From CAZEWZ01 sp964516765 (GTDB lineage: Bacteria > Bacteroidota > Bacteroidia > Flavobacteriales > UBA7430): 64,000 nucleotides of DNA. Below, piece after piece: positions 1 through 8,349 of the stretch (positions are counted from its first letter, which is position 1; each line of letters opens with the position of its first letter). The notes under the pieces are model-generated. The model did no database searches and was not told the DNA's origin. It saw only the letters and a list, made by a program, of their open reading frames with translations. The position numbers were made by a program, and so were the translations under genes. Where the stretch lies: NCBI GenBank assembly GCA_964516765.1, contig CAZEWZ010000007.1, positions 7,094 to 71,093 on the forward strand. The letters are read 5' to 3'.

Positions 1-881
1 CTTCTAGAACAGGTATTAAAGAGCGTAGAATCCTCAAAGGAGAAGGTTTAGGGAGTTCAGATCTGGGTGCTAATGCAGTCAAAGGTCTTCTGGAAAAGAA
101 GAATATGATGCCAGATGAAATCGAATTGATTATCTGTGCTACCGCAACACCTGACATGCTTTTTCCGTCGACGGCCTGTATTATTGCAGATAAAATTGGT
201 GCTAAAAAGGCATTTGCCTTTGATGTTATGGCTGCCTGCTCTGGATTTTTATATGCTTTATCTGTCGCTTCTAAATATATTGAATCTGGTGAGTACAAAA
301 AAGTTATTGTTGTTGGTGCAGATAAGATGTCTTCTATTGTAGATTATGAGGACAGAACCACTTGTGTTATTTTTGGAGATGGATCAGGTGCTGTTCTATT
401 AGAACCTGATCACGAAGGAATGGGGATTCAGGATGCTATTCTTAAAAGTGATGGTTCGGGAAGAGATTATTTGCACATGAAAGGTGGCGGCTCAATTAAT
501 CCCTCATCTCACAAGACAGTAGATGCAAAAGATCATTATCTTTATCAAGATGGCCAGACAGTATTCAAGTTTGCAGTCACCAATATGGCAGATGTTTCCG
601 CAGAAATAATGGAGAGAAATAATTTAAAGAGTAAAGATGTAGCATGGCTTGTTCCCCACCAAGCTAATAAAAGAATTATTGACGCCACAGCCAGAAGGAT
701 GGGTGTTGGTGCGGAAAAAGTAATGTTGAATATTCAGAAATATGGGAATACAACAAATGGAACTATCCCACTATGTTTATGGGATTATGAAAAAAAGTTA
801 AATAAAGGAGATATTCTCATTTTGGCTGCCTTCGGAGGCGGTTTTACATGGGGTTCCATATATTTAAAATGGGCATACTAA
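1..881 (+). CDS. fabH: 3-oxoacyl-ACP synthase III (FabH), 5' end outside the window
   Basis: FabH performs the first condensation of type II fatty-acid synthesis, joining acetyl-CoA (or a branched acyl-CoA) to malonyl-ACP. The reading frame is open from base 3 (Ser-Arg-Thr-Gly-Ile-Lys-Glu-Arg-Arg-Ile, a typical FabH stretch), so the gene starts before the window; the ATG at 105 is internal. The catalytic triad is visible: Cys in AACSG (codon 237-239), His in VPHQAN (657-659) and Asn in YGNTTNG (747-749). The glycine-rich C-terminus (AFGGGFTWG) is intact. accB and accC follow on the same strand within 21 and 20 bases, so the three probably form one fatty-acid initiation operon. Only the missing N-terminus limits the call. 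Confidence 0.95.
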   Translation, partial: SRTGIKERRILKGEGLGSSDLGANAVKGLLEKKNMMPDEIELIICATATPDMLFPSTACIIADKIGAKKAFAFDVMAACSGFLYALSVASKYIESGEYKKVIVVGADKMSSIVDYEDRTTCVIFGDGSGAVLLEPDHEGMGIQDAILKSDGSGRDYLHMKGGGSINPSSHKTVDAKDHYLYQDGQTVFKFAVTNMADVSAEIMERNNLKSKDVAWLVPHQANKRIIDATARRMGVGAEKVMLNIQKYGNTTNGTIPLCLWDYEKKLNKGDILILAAFGGGFTWGSIYLKWAY

Positions 882-902
882 TCATAATTTAAAGAAATTA
901 TT

Positions 903-1427
903 ATGGCATTAGATCTTAAAGAAATTCAAGAACTTATTAAATTCGTTGCAAAATCTGGAGCTTCCGAAGTTGCTTTAGAGATTGGAGAAATGAAAATATC
1001 AATAAAAACACCCCCTAAAAAAGGGAAAAATAGTACGGAGACTATTGTTCAGCAGACTCCTCCTTCTCCTATTAATCTAGTGAATTCAGATCCATCTTTA
1101 GTTGTTCAACCGATTATTCAGAAAGCTCATGATGGCACTTTACCTAGTAATGATGAATCTCCTAGTCCAGAAGACTTGAATTCAAAATACATCACTATAA
1201 AGTCTCCGATGATTGGAACTTTTTACAGGCAACCATCCCCAGACAAGGATTCATTTGTTAGTATTGGTGATGAGGTCAGCGAAGGATCTGTGGTTTGTAT
1301 TATAGAAGCGATGAAGTTATTTAATGAGATTGAATCTGAAATATCAGGTAAAATTATCAAAGTTCTCGTGGATGATATGAGTCCTATTGAATATGATCAG
1401 CCTTTATTTTTGGTTGACCCTTCTTAA
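903..1427 (+). CDS. accB: Acetyl-CoA carboxylase biotin carboxyl carrier protein (AccB)
   Basis: This is the biotin carrier subunit of acetyl-CoA carboxylase, which makes malonyl-CoA. At 174 residues it has the usual AccB plan: an N-terminal helical region (LKEIQELIKFVAKSG), a flexible Pro/Ser/Thr-rich linker at about residues 38-95, and a C-terminal biotinyl domain with the EAMKLF motif. Lys138 is the expected biotinylation site. The gene lies 21 bases after fabH and 20 bases before accC, which supplies the carboxylase that charges it. The carboxyltransferase subunits (accA/accD) are not in this window. Confidence 0.96.
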   Translation: MALDLKEIQELIKFVAKSGASEVALEIGEMKISIKTPPKKGKNSTETIVQQTPPSPINLVNSDPSLVVQPIIQKAHDGTLPSNDESPSPEDLNSKYITIKSPMIGTFYRQPSPDKDSFVSIGDEVSEGSVVCIIEAMKLFNEIESEISGKIIKVLVDDMSPIEYDQPLFLVDPS

Positions 1428-1447
1428 TTTTCATATTTTAAATAATA

Positions 1448-2791
1448 ATGATGTTTAAAAAGATTTTGGTAGCTAATCGAGGTGAGATTGCTTTGAGAGT
1501 GATACGTACAGCAAGAGAAATGGGTATAAAGACTGTTGCAGTATATTCTTTGGCTGATGCAGATAGTTTGCATGTGAAGTTTGCCGATGAAGCGGTTTGC
1601 ATTGGGCCTGCAAGTAGTTCTGAATCATATTTAAAAATCCCTAATATCATCGCAGCAGCAGAGATAACTAATTCTGACGCCATCCATCCCGGTTACGGTT
1701 TTTTGGCCGAAAACTCTGTATTCTCTAAGATTTGCCAGGAAAATAACATAAAATTTATTGGAGCCTCTCCAGAAATGATAGATGGAATGGGGGATAAGGC
1801 CAATGCTAAAGCTACTATGAAGGAAGCAGGTGTGCCTACAATTCCGGGTTCTGAAGGTATTTTAGAAACCTATGAAGATGCTGAGTCGTTAGCTAAAGAA
1901 ATCGGTTTTCCTGTAATGTTGAAAGCCACTGCTGGTGGGGGTGGTAAAGGAATGCGTGCAGTATATTTGATGGATGAACTTCTACCTTCATGGGATTCTG
2001 CTAGACAAGAGGCGGGAGCCGCCTTTGGGAATGATGAGATGTATATGGAAAAGTTAATTCTGGAGCCTAGACATATAGAAATTCAAATTGTTGGTGATTA
2101 TCGCGGTAAGGCTTGCCATTTGTCCGAGCGAGATTGTTCTGTCCAGAGAAGACACCAAAAACTAACAGAAGAAGCGCCTTCTCCTTTTATGACCGAAGAG
2201 TTGAGAAAGCTAATGGGGGCAGCAGCCGTAAAAGCCGCAGAAGCTGTTAAATATGAGGGTGCAGGTACAGTAGAATTCCTAGTAGATAAGGACAGGAATT
2301 TTTATTTTATGGAAATGAATACCCGTATTCAAGTGGAGCATCCGATTACTGAAGAGGTCATAAATTTTGATTTGATTGCAGAACAAATAAAGGTAGCGGC
2401 GGGAGTGAAAATACTCGGAAAAAATTATAGTCCTACACGCCATGCCATAGAGTGTCGAATTAACGCAGAAGATCCTTCAAATGATTTTAGGCCTTGTCCT
2501 GGCAGAATAACTACCTATCATGCGCCAGGAGGTTACGGTGTTAGGGTGGATACGCATGTATATGCAGGTTATGTCATTCCTCCTCATTACGACTCAATGA
2601 TAGCTAAGCTTATTGTTGTGGCTCAAACTAGAGAAGCTGCTATTGAGAAAATGAAAAGAGCGTTGAGAGAATTTGTAATCGAAGGAATCAAGACCACTAT
2701 TCCGTTTCATCTGCAATTGATGGACCACGAAGACTATCGTTCTGGAAATTACACAACGAAATTTATGGAAGATTTTGTATTTGAGTCTTAA
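1448..2791 (+). CDS. accC: Acetyl-CoA carboxylase, biotin carboxylase subunit (AccC)
   Basis: This ATP-grasp enzyme carboxylates the biotin on AccB using bicarbonate and ATP. The 447-residue length is normal. Visible motifs are the N-terminal KILVANRGEIALRV, the glycine-rich ATP loop KATAGGGGKGMR, the catalytic segment EMNTRIQVEHPITEEV, and the C-terminal biotin carboxylase domain (RINAEDP). Two ATG codons stand in tandem (1448 and 1451), and either could be the start. It ends the fabH-accB-accC run and is followed convergently by dxs with a 61-base gap. No strong terminator hairpin was seen in that gap. Confidence 0.96.
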   Translation: MMFKKILVANRGEIALRVIRTAREMGIKTVAVYSLADADSLHVKFADEAVCIGPASSSESYLKIPNIIAAAEITNSDAIHPGYGFLAENSVFSKICQENNIKFIGASPEMIDGMGDKANAKATMKEAGVPTIPGSEGILETYEDAESLAKEIGFPVMLKATAGGGGKGMRAVYLMDELLPSWDSARQEAGAAFGNDEMYMEKLILEPRHIEIQIVGDYRGKACHLSERDCSVQRRHQKLTEEAPSPFMTEELRKLMGAAAVKAAEAVKYEGAGTVEFLVDKDRNFYFMEMNTRIQVEHPITEEVINFDLIAEQIKVAAGVKILGKNYSPTRHAIECRINAEDPSNDFRPCPGRITTYHAPGGYGVRVDTHVYAGYVIPPHYDSMIAKLIVVAQTREAAIEKMKRALREFVIEGIKTTIPFHLQLMDHEDYRSGNYTTKFMEDFVFES

Positions 2792-2852
2792 AAGACCAAA
2801 TTGCAAAGATTTTATTTTTAGATATCAAATTAAAGATAATTTAATTCTTAAA

Positions 2853-4775
2853 TTAAATAGCCAAGTTTAATTTGATTCTAATTTGTTCAATTTTGCTTTT
2901 TATTTTCTTTGGGCTATAGCCACAAAGGTCATGTAATTCTTTTTGTGGACCATGCTCAATAAAGTTGTCGGGAATGCCTAGGCGATAAACTTCACTATTG
3001 TATTGATTGTCAGCCATAAATTCAAGTATAGAGGATCCCATTCCTCCTGAAATACAACCATCTTCAATAGTAATCACATGTGGGTAATTTTGAAAAACCT
3101 CATGTAATATTTTTTGATCTAATGGCTTGGCAAATCTCATATCATAATGTGCAATATGAAATCCCTCTTTGTCGAATTCCGAGCAGACTTCAGACGCGTA
3201 GTTTCCAATATGTCCAATCGATAATATTGCAATATCATTTCCTGATTTTAGTTTTCTTCCAGTTCCTATTTTAATCGACTTGAAATCAGTTTTCCAGTCA
3301 ATCATTACACCTTGCCCTCTGGGATATCTAATTACAAATGGTCCGTGTTCATTTTCTTGAGCAGTAAACATAAGATTCCGAAGCTCCTCTTCATTCATAG
3401 GGGCAGATATGATCATATTTGGAATACATCTAAAATATGCGATATCAAAAACACCATGGTGAGTTGGGCCGTCTTCTCCAACTAGACCAGCACGATCTAT
3501 ACAAAAAACTACATTCAAATTTTGAATAGCAACGTCGTGAACCACCTGGTCAAAGGCCCTTTGCATGAATGTAGAGTAAATATTACAAAAGGGAAGCATC
3601 CCTTGGGTAGCCATCCCGGCAGAAAAAGTGACGGCATGTTGTTCCGCAATCCCAACATCAAATGCTCTATCAGGCATTTCTTGCATCATGAATTTTAAAG
3701 AGCATCCGGTAGGCATAGCTGGAGTAATCCCTACAATTTTATCATTTTTTTTGGCAAGTTCAATGATGGTGTGACCGAAAATATCTTGGTATTTTTGAGG
3801 GGACACAACATTTTTTTTAATACTTAATGATTTCCCCGAATCTTTATTGAAAAGTCCAGGGGCATGCCATTTTGTTGTGTCTCCATCTTCAGCAGGTTGA
3901 TAACCTTTACCCTTAGTTGTGATGCAATGAAGTATTTTTGGACCGGGTATATTTTTCAGGTCTTCTAGCACATGAATCATGTGCTCTAAATTATGTCCAT
4001 CTACCGGTCCAAAATATCTAAAGTTTAATGATTCAAAGTAATTGCTCTGCTCGAGCATTGAAGACTTAATCGAGTTTTCTATTTTTTGAACTATAGATTG
4101 AGCACTGGGTCCAAATTTACTAAACTTACCGAGCAGATCCCAAACCTCATTTTTCACCTTATTATATGTTCGTGATGTAGTAATATCTGTAAGGTATTCT
4201 TTTAAAGCGCCTACATTAGGATCGATGGACATACAGTTGTCATTTAAAATGACAAGAAGATTTGAGTTTTCAATCCCCGCATGATTTAAAGCCTCAAAAG
4301 CTTGTCCTCCAGTGAGTGCTCCATCTCCAATCACCGCAATATGTTGTTTGTCTTTCTCTCCACTAAGTTGAGATGCAATTGACATTCCAAGGGCAGCCCC
4401 AATTGATGTAGAAGAATGGCCTACTCCGAAAGTGTCATAAATGCTTTCATCGCGTTTTGGGAATCCGCTAATGCCTTTAAACTTTCTGTTGGTATGAAAA
4501 ATATCTTTTCGACCTGTAAGAATCTTGTGGCCATAAGCTTGGTGACCTACATCCCATACAAGTTGGTCGTAAGGTGTGTTAAATACGAAGTGAAGAGCGA
4601 CAGATAGCTCAACTACTCCCAAACTAGCACCAAAATGACCGCCATTGACAGAAACTGTATCAACAATAAATTGTCTAAGCTCACCAGATAATTGCATTAA
4701 TTGTGCAATGTCTAATGACTTTAAATCGTCTGGAGAATCAATTTGATTTAGTAGGGATGTTTTTTCTTTTGACAA
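2853..4775 (-). CDS. dxs: 1-deoxy-D-xylulose-5-phosphate synthase (Dxs)
   Basis: Dxs condenses pyruvate and glyceraldehyde 3-phosphate with thiamine diphosphate, the first step of the MEP isoprenoid pathway. The 640 residues cover all three transketolase-like domains: the TPP-binding GDGALTGGQAFEALN with the distal NDN, the active-site region VGHSSTS, and the pyrimidine-binding domain (GIAEQHAVTFSAGMA, GPTHHG). The start codon is TTG (4775-4773). An in-frame stop lies just upstream, and the next ATG would remove conserved N-terminal residues, so TTG is the best choice. A TAnnTTTG box sits at 4801-4808. The gene is divergent from asnS across a 214-base gap. Confidence 0.95.
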   Translation of the reverse strand: MSKEKTSLLNQIDSPDDLKSLDIAQLMQLSGELRQFIVDTVSVNGGHFGASLGVVELSVALHFVFNTPYDQLVWDVGHQAYGHKILTGRKDIFHTNRKFKGISGFPKRDESIYDTFGVGHSSTSIGAALGMSIASQLSGEKDKQHIAVIGDGALTGGQAFEALNHAGIENSNLLVILNDNCMSIDPNVGALKEYLTDITTSRTYNKVKNEVWDLLGKFSKFGPSAQSIVQKIENSIKSSMLEQSNYFESLNFRYFGPVDGHNLEHMIHVLEDLKNIPGPKILHCITTKGKGYQPAEDGDTTKWHAPGLFNKDSGKSLSIKKNVVSPQKYQDIFGHTIIELAKKNDKIVGITPAMPTGCSLKFMMQEMPDRAFDVGIAEQHAVTFSAGMATQGMLPFCNIYSTFMQRAFDQVVHDVAIQNLNVVFCIDRAGLVGEDGPTHHGVFDIAYFRCIPNMIISAPMNEEELRNLMFTAQENEHGPFVIRYPRGQGVMIDWKTDFKSIKIGTGRKLKSGNDIAILSIGHIGNYASEVCSEFDKEGFHIAHYDMRFAKPLDQKILHEVFQNYPHVITIEDGCISGGMGSSILEFMADNQYNSEVYRLGIPDNFIEHGPQKELHDLCGYSPKKIKSKIEQIRIKLNLAI

Positions 4776-4800
4776 ATTTTAATATCTATAATTATAATTG

Positions 4801-4808
4801 CAAAGTTA
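4801..4808 (-). promoter_or_regulatory. Bacteroidota -7 box for dxs
   Basis: On the minus strand the sequence TAACTTTG matches the Bacteroidota primary-sigma -7 consensus TAnnTTTG. It lies 25 bases upstream of the dxs TTG start. No clear TTTG -33 element is at the expected spacing, so the call rests on the -7 box and its position. Confidence 0.45.
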
Positions 4809-4941
4809 CTAAACTATTGCCACATTTCTTAAGGTAGGGGTTGTTGTATAAAATTAAGATATTTTTTCATCAAAAATAATACCATAATTAATTCGTTTCT
4901 AATTTTGAACAGTTAAATTTAGGTAATACATAAGAAAAAAT

Positions 4942-4949
4942 TAAATTTG
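4942..4949 (+). promoter_or_regulatory. Bacteroidota -7 box for asnS-rpoN
   Basis: TAAATTTG matches the TAnnTTTG consensus and lies 40 bases before the asnS ATG. A TTTG exists at 4904-4907 but is too distant to be a normal -33 element. This is the best promoter candidate for the asnS-rpoN pair. Confidence 0.4.
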
Positions 4950-4989
4950 CTGTTGATCAAACACACAATAAAATAATTATTTATTTAAA

Positions 4990-6420
4990 ATGGATATAAA
5001 AAAAGTTTTAAGTTCTGGATTATCACAAGATTCTTTTCAGTTAAAAGGTTGGGTTCGATCAAAAAGAGGTAGCAAAAATGTATCCTTTATTGCTTTAAAT
5101 GATGGATCCACTCTGCATAATATTCAAGTTGTTGTTGAAGGAGACCATTTTGAGGATACTATAAAGCTTATTCATACTGGAGCAAGTATTTTTGTAGAAG
5201 GAACGTTGGTTCACTCTAAGGGTGCTGGTCAGGCAATTGAATTGTTAGCTCAAAAAATCGAGGTGATTGGTCAAACCAATCCTGAGGAGTATCCCTTACA
5301 GCCAAAAAAACATTCATTAGAATTTCTTAGAGAGAAAGCTCATTTACGATTTCGTACAAATACTTTTGGAGCAATATTCAGAATTCGTCATGCCATGACT
5401 TTCGCGATTCATCAGTTTTTTAATAATAAGGGTTTTTCAAATATTCATACACCTATTATTACTGGTGCAGATTGTGAAGGTGCTGGAGAAATGTTTTCGG
5501 TGAGTACTTTAGAAAAGCATAGTCCGCCTCTTACGAAAGAAGGAGCAATCGATTACTCCAGAGATTTCTTTGGAAAAGAAACAAATCTTACTGTTTCTGG
5601 ACAGTTAGAAGCTGAAATGGCTGCCTTAGCGCTGGGTAAGGTTTATACATTTGGCCCTACATTTAGAGCAGAGAATTCAAATACTTCTAGACATCTAGCA
5701 GAGTTCTGGATGGTAGAGCCAGAGGTTGCTTTTGCCGATTTAAATGACAATATGTCTTTGGCTCAAGAGATGCTTCAGTATTTATGTTCATATGCATTAA
5801 AGAATTGTTTAGACGATTTGATTTTTCTTGATCATCGTTTGGTCGAAGAGGAAAAACACAAGAAAAAGGAAGAACGACAAGAATTGGGTTTGATTAATAA
5901 ACTGAAATTTGTGATTGAGAATGATTTTGAGCACATAACTTATACCGAAGCCTTTGATATTCTGAAAAATTCTAAACCTAATAAAAAAAAGAAGTTTAAA
6001 TATTTAATTCACGAGTGGGGAGCTGATTTTCAATCTGAACACGAACGTTTTTTGGTTGAGAAACAGTTTAAAAAACCTGTCATCATTACCGACTACCCAA
6101 AAGATATTAAGGCTTTTTATATGAGATTGAATGACGACGGAAAGACTGTTCGCGCAATGGATGTACTATTTCCCGGAATTGGAGAAATCATTGGAGGTTC
6201 TCAACGAGAAGAGCGTTTCGATGTTTTGCAGTCTAGAATGCAGGAGATGGATATATCTCAGCATGAACTCTCTTGGTATTTAGATTCCAGAAAGTTCGGA
6301 ACTGCACCACACAGTGGTTTTGGATTGGGCTTTGAAAGATTAATTCTATTTGTGACGGGTATGGGAAATATTAGAGATGTGATTCCATTTCCAAGAACTC
6401 CAAATAATGCAGATTTTTAA
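4990..6420 (+). CDS. asnS: Asparagine--tRNA ligase (AsnS)
   Basis: This class II aminoacyl-tRNA synthetase charges tRNA-Asn. The 476 residues hold an N-terminal OB-fold anticodon-binding domain (about residues 1-110) and the class II catalytic core: motif 1 around HLRFRTNTFGAIFRIRHA, motif 2 FRAENSNTSRHLAEFWMVEPE (start of the ATP site), and motif 3 with GLGFERLI near the C-terminus. The pattern favours Asn over Asp specificity because the protein lacks the large GAD insertion of bacterial AspRS. Its stop codon overlaps the rpoN start by one base (TAATG). The asnS-rpoN order is, from memory, common in Bacteroidota. Confidence 0.96.
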   Translation: MDIKKVLSSGLSQDSFQLKGWVRSKRGSKNVSFIALNDGSTLHNIQVVVEGDHFEDTIKLIHTGASIFVEGTLVHSKGAGQAIELLAQKIEVIGQTNPEEYPLQPKKHSLEFLREKAHLRFRTNTFGAIFRIRHAMTFAIHQFFNNKGFSNIHTPIITGADCEGAGEMFSVSTLEKHSPPLTKEGAIDYSRDFFGKETNLTVSGQLEAEMAALALGKVYTFGPTFRAENSNTSRHLAEFWMVEPEVAFADLNDNMSLAQEMLQYLCSYALKNCLDDLIFLDHRLVEEEKHKKKEERQELGLINKLKFVIENDFEHITYTEAFDILKNSKPNKKKKFKYLIHEWGADFQSEHERFLVEKQFKKPVIITDYPKDIKAFYMRLNDDGKTVRAMDVLFPGIGEIIGGSQREERFDVLQSRMQEMDISQHELSWYLDSRKFGTAPHSGFGLGFERLILFVTGMGNIRDVIPFPRTPNNADF

Positions 6421-7874
6421 TGCTAAAACAGTCCCTTCAACAAAAAATATCTCAGAAACTTTCTCCACAACAGATAAAGTTAATGAAGTTAATACAACTG
6501 CCTACTATTGAGCTAGAGCAGAAAGTAAAGGAAGAGTTAGAAGAAAATCCTGCTATTGAAGAAGTGATTGATTTCGAAGAGGATATGGAAATCGATTTAT
6601 TTGATTCCAGAGAAGAGCAGTCTAGAGACGGAAATGATGTGAATATAGACGAGTATTTGAGTGATGATGAGATTCCTCGATATCGTCTTGTAGCCAATAA
6701 CGCATCTCCTGATCAAGAAGATAAGTCAATACCATTGGCTATGGGGGTTAGTTCTTTGGATTTTTTAGAGCAACAACTTTCACTTCTAAATTTAGATAAT
6801 ACAAAGTTTCAGATTGGTATGTTCCTAATAGGCTGTGTATGTGATGAGGGGTACATCAGGAGAGATATTTTTGCTATAGTTGATGACCTTGCCTTTTCTA
6901 AAGGTCTAGAAACAAACACAGAAGAAGTTTTAGAAGTATTAGAAGCAGTTCAAAATCTTGATCCTCCTGGAATTGGAGCTAGATCTTTGCAAGAATGTAT
7001 TTTGTTGCAACTAGATAGAAAGCCTTTGAATTCGAGTATTGAAATAGCTAAAGAAGTTGTTTTAAATCATTTTAATGCTCTTTCGAAAAAACATTATGAT
7101 AAGCTAATTTTAAAGTTATCTATAGATGAATATTCACTCCAAAGGGCATTAGATGAAATCAGTAAATTAAATCCAAAGCCAGCCGCATTTAGTTCTACTA
7201 AAATAGTACAGCACATTATTCCTGATTTTAAAATATCAATTATAGAGGGTCAATTAGATTTAACAATGAATACGGGAATGATACCTGAATTAAAAATCAA
7301 CAGAGGATACAATGAAATGCTAGAGGCTTATAAAGAGTCTAAAAATAAGAGCAAATCAAAAGAGCAAAAAGAAGCCATACTTTTTGTGAAACAAAAATTA
7401 GATTCTGCTTCGTGGTTCATTGATGCTATTAAACAAAGACACAATACATTAATGCTAACGATGACTACTATAATGAATTTTCAAAAGAATTATTTTCTTA
7501 GTGGGGATGAGAGTGAACTTAAGCCCATGGTTTTAAAAGATATAGCTGATATTATTAAGATGGATATTTCTACTATTTCTCGGGTCGCAAATAGTAAATA
7601 TCTAGACAGTCCGTATGGTACATTTCTGATAAAACATTTTTTTTCTGAAGCAATGAAAAATGATCAGGGAAACGACGTCTCTTCTAAAGAAATCAAGATG
7701 ATTCTTAATGATGTTATCATTAAAGAATCTAAAATAAAGCCCTTAACAGATGCTAAGCTAATGACAATATTAAAGAATAGAGGTTATACAATTGCAAGAA
7801 GAACGGTTGCTAAATATAGAGAGCAACTTAATATTCCTGTTGCCCGTTTAAGAAAAGAGTTGAATTTGAAATAG
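6420..7874 (+). CDS. rpoN: RNA polymerase sigma-54 factor (RpoN)
   Basis: This alternative sigma factor recognises -24/-12 promoters and needs AAA+ activators to open them. The N-terminal glutamine-rich region I (LKQSLQQKISQKLSPQQIKLMKL) is followed by an acidic region II (about residues 40-80), the core-binding domain and the C-terminal RpoN box ARRTVAKYRE (residues 459-468). The length of 484 is normal. Translation is probably coupled to asnS through the one-base overlap. No bacterial enhancer-binding activator is encoded in this window, so its regulon cannot be inferred here. Confidence 0.96.
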   Translation: MLKQSLQQKISQKLSPQQIKLMKLIQLPTIELEQKVKEELEENPAIEEVIDFEEDMEIDLFDSREEQSRDGNDVNIDEYLSDDEIPRYRLVANNASPDQEDKSIPLAMGVSSLDFLEQQLSLLNLDNTKFQIGMFLIGCVCDEGYIRRDIFAIVDDLAFSKGLETNTEEVLEVLEAVQNLDPPGIGARSLQECILLQLDRKPLNSSIEIAKEVVLNHFNALSKKHYDKLILKLSIDEYSLQRALDEISKLNPKPAAFSSTKIVQHIIPDFKISIIEGQLDLTMNTGMIPELKINRGYNEMLEAYKESKNKSKSKEQKEAILFVKQKLDSASWFIDAIKQRHNTLMLTMTTIMNFQKNYFLSGDESELKPMVLKDIADIIKMDISTISRVANSKYLDSPYGTFLIKHFFSEAMKNDQGNDVSSKEIKMILNDVIIKESKIKPLTDAKLMTILKNRGYTIARRTVAKYREQLNIPVARLRKELNLK

Positions 7875-7909
7875 AAATTATATCTTATGACTTAATTAGA
7901 TGCAAATTA

Positions 7910-7925
7910 TCATGTTTATTCATGA
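7910..7925. promoter_or_regulatory. Inverted repeat upstream of the ArsR-type gene
   Basis: TCATG and CATGA are exact inverted half-sites separated by six bases, with further symmetric A/T flanks (AATTA on the left, TAATT on the right). The repeat ends 17 bases before the -7 box of the ArsR-family gene. That position suits a dimeric winged-helix repressor acting on its own promoter. This is inference from symmetry and position only. Confidence 0.3.
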
Positions 7926-7942
7926 AACTAATTACTTATACA

Positions 7943-7950
7943 TATATTTG
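7943..7950 (+). promoter_or_regulatory. Bacteroidota -7 box for the ArsR-type gene
   Basis: TATATTTG matches TAnnTTTG and lies 24 bases upstream of the ATG at 7975. No clear -33 TTG is present. Confidence 0.4.
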
Positions 7951-7974
7951 TTTTAAATATTCCCCCCTGTTATT

Positions 7975-8265
7975 ATGAAAAAGTTTGATTTAAATAACCC
8001 AGAATTATTAAAAGCTGCATCTATTTTAAAAGTTTTAGGGCATCCCATACGTGTTTTAATTATTGAATTACTATTTGATTCAAAACGAATGACTGTCAGT
8101 GAAATATTTAAGGCTTTAAATATTGAACAAGCTATTGCGTCTCACCATTTAAATACACTAAAAAATAAACAAGTCTTAGTCTCAGAAAGAGTAGGCAAAA
8201 ACACCTATTATGCTGTTGCTGATATTAAGTTGACGGAAATGATTTTAATTTTGAGGGGGGAGTAG
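7975..8265 (+). CDS. ArsR/winged-helix family transcriptional regulator
   Basis: This 96-residue protein is essentially a single winged-helix DNA-binding domain. An N-terminal helix and ILKVLGHPIRVLIIELL lead into the helix-turn-helix (MTVSEIFKALNIEQAIASHHLNTL) and a beta-wing (VLVSERVGKNTYYAV), as in small ArsR/SmtB dimers. No cysteine cluster is visible that would suggest arsenic or zinc sensing, so the signal is unknown. It lies alone between rpoN and the C25 peptidase gene, with its own -7 box and an upstream inverted repeat. The downstream gap carries a 14-bp perfect palindrome, so the peptidase gene is a plausible target. Confidence 0.85.
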   Translation: MKKFDLNNPELLKAASILKVLGHPIRVLIIELLFDSKRMTVSEIFKALNIEQAIASHHLNTLKNKQVLVSERVGKNTYYAVADIKLTEMILILRGE

Positions 8266-8290
8266 AAATATCTAAATCTATAAATTGTTT

Positions 8291-8304
8291 AGTTGGCGCC
8301 AACT
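8291..8304. promoter_or_regulatory. 14-bp perfect palindrome before the C25 peptidase gene
   Basis: AGTTGGCGCCAACT reads the same on both strands. It is strikingly G+C-rich for this A+T-rich spacer. It lies 25 bases after the ArsR-type gene and 45 bases before the peptidase ATG, where an operator would sit. It lacks a loop and a T-run, so a terminator is unlikely. Confidence 0.5.
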
Positions 8305-8349
8305 TTGCAACTTATTAAATATAATTAATTAAACTAGTTTAATTTTTTT

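Noticed and set aside
105..881. Treating the ATG at 105 as the true start of fabH
   Set aside because: The frame is open to the window edge, and the upstream codons encode conserved FabH residues (TGIKERRI). The gene is cut by the window and is not a short form.
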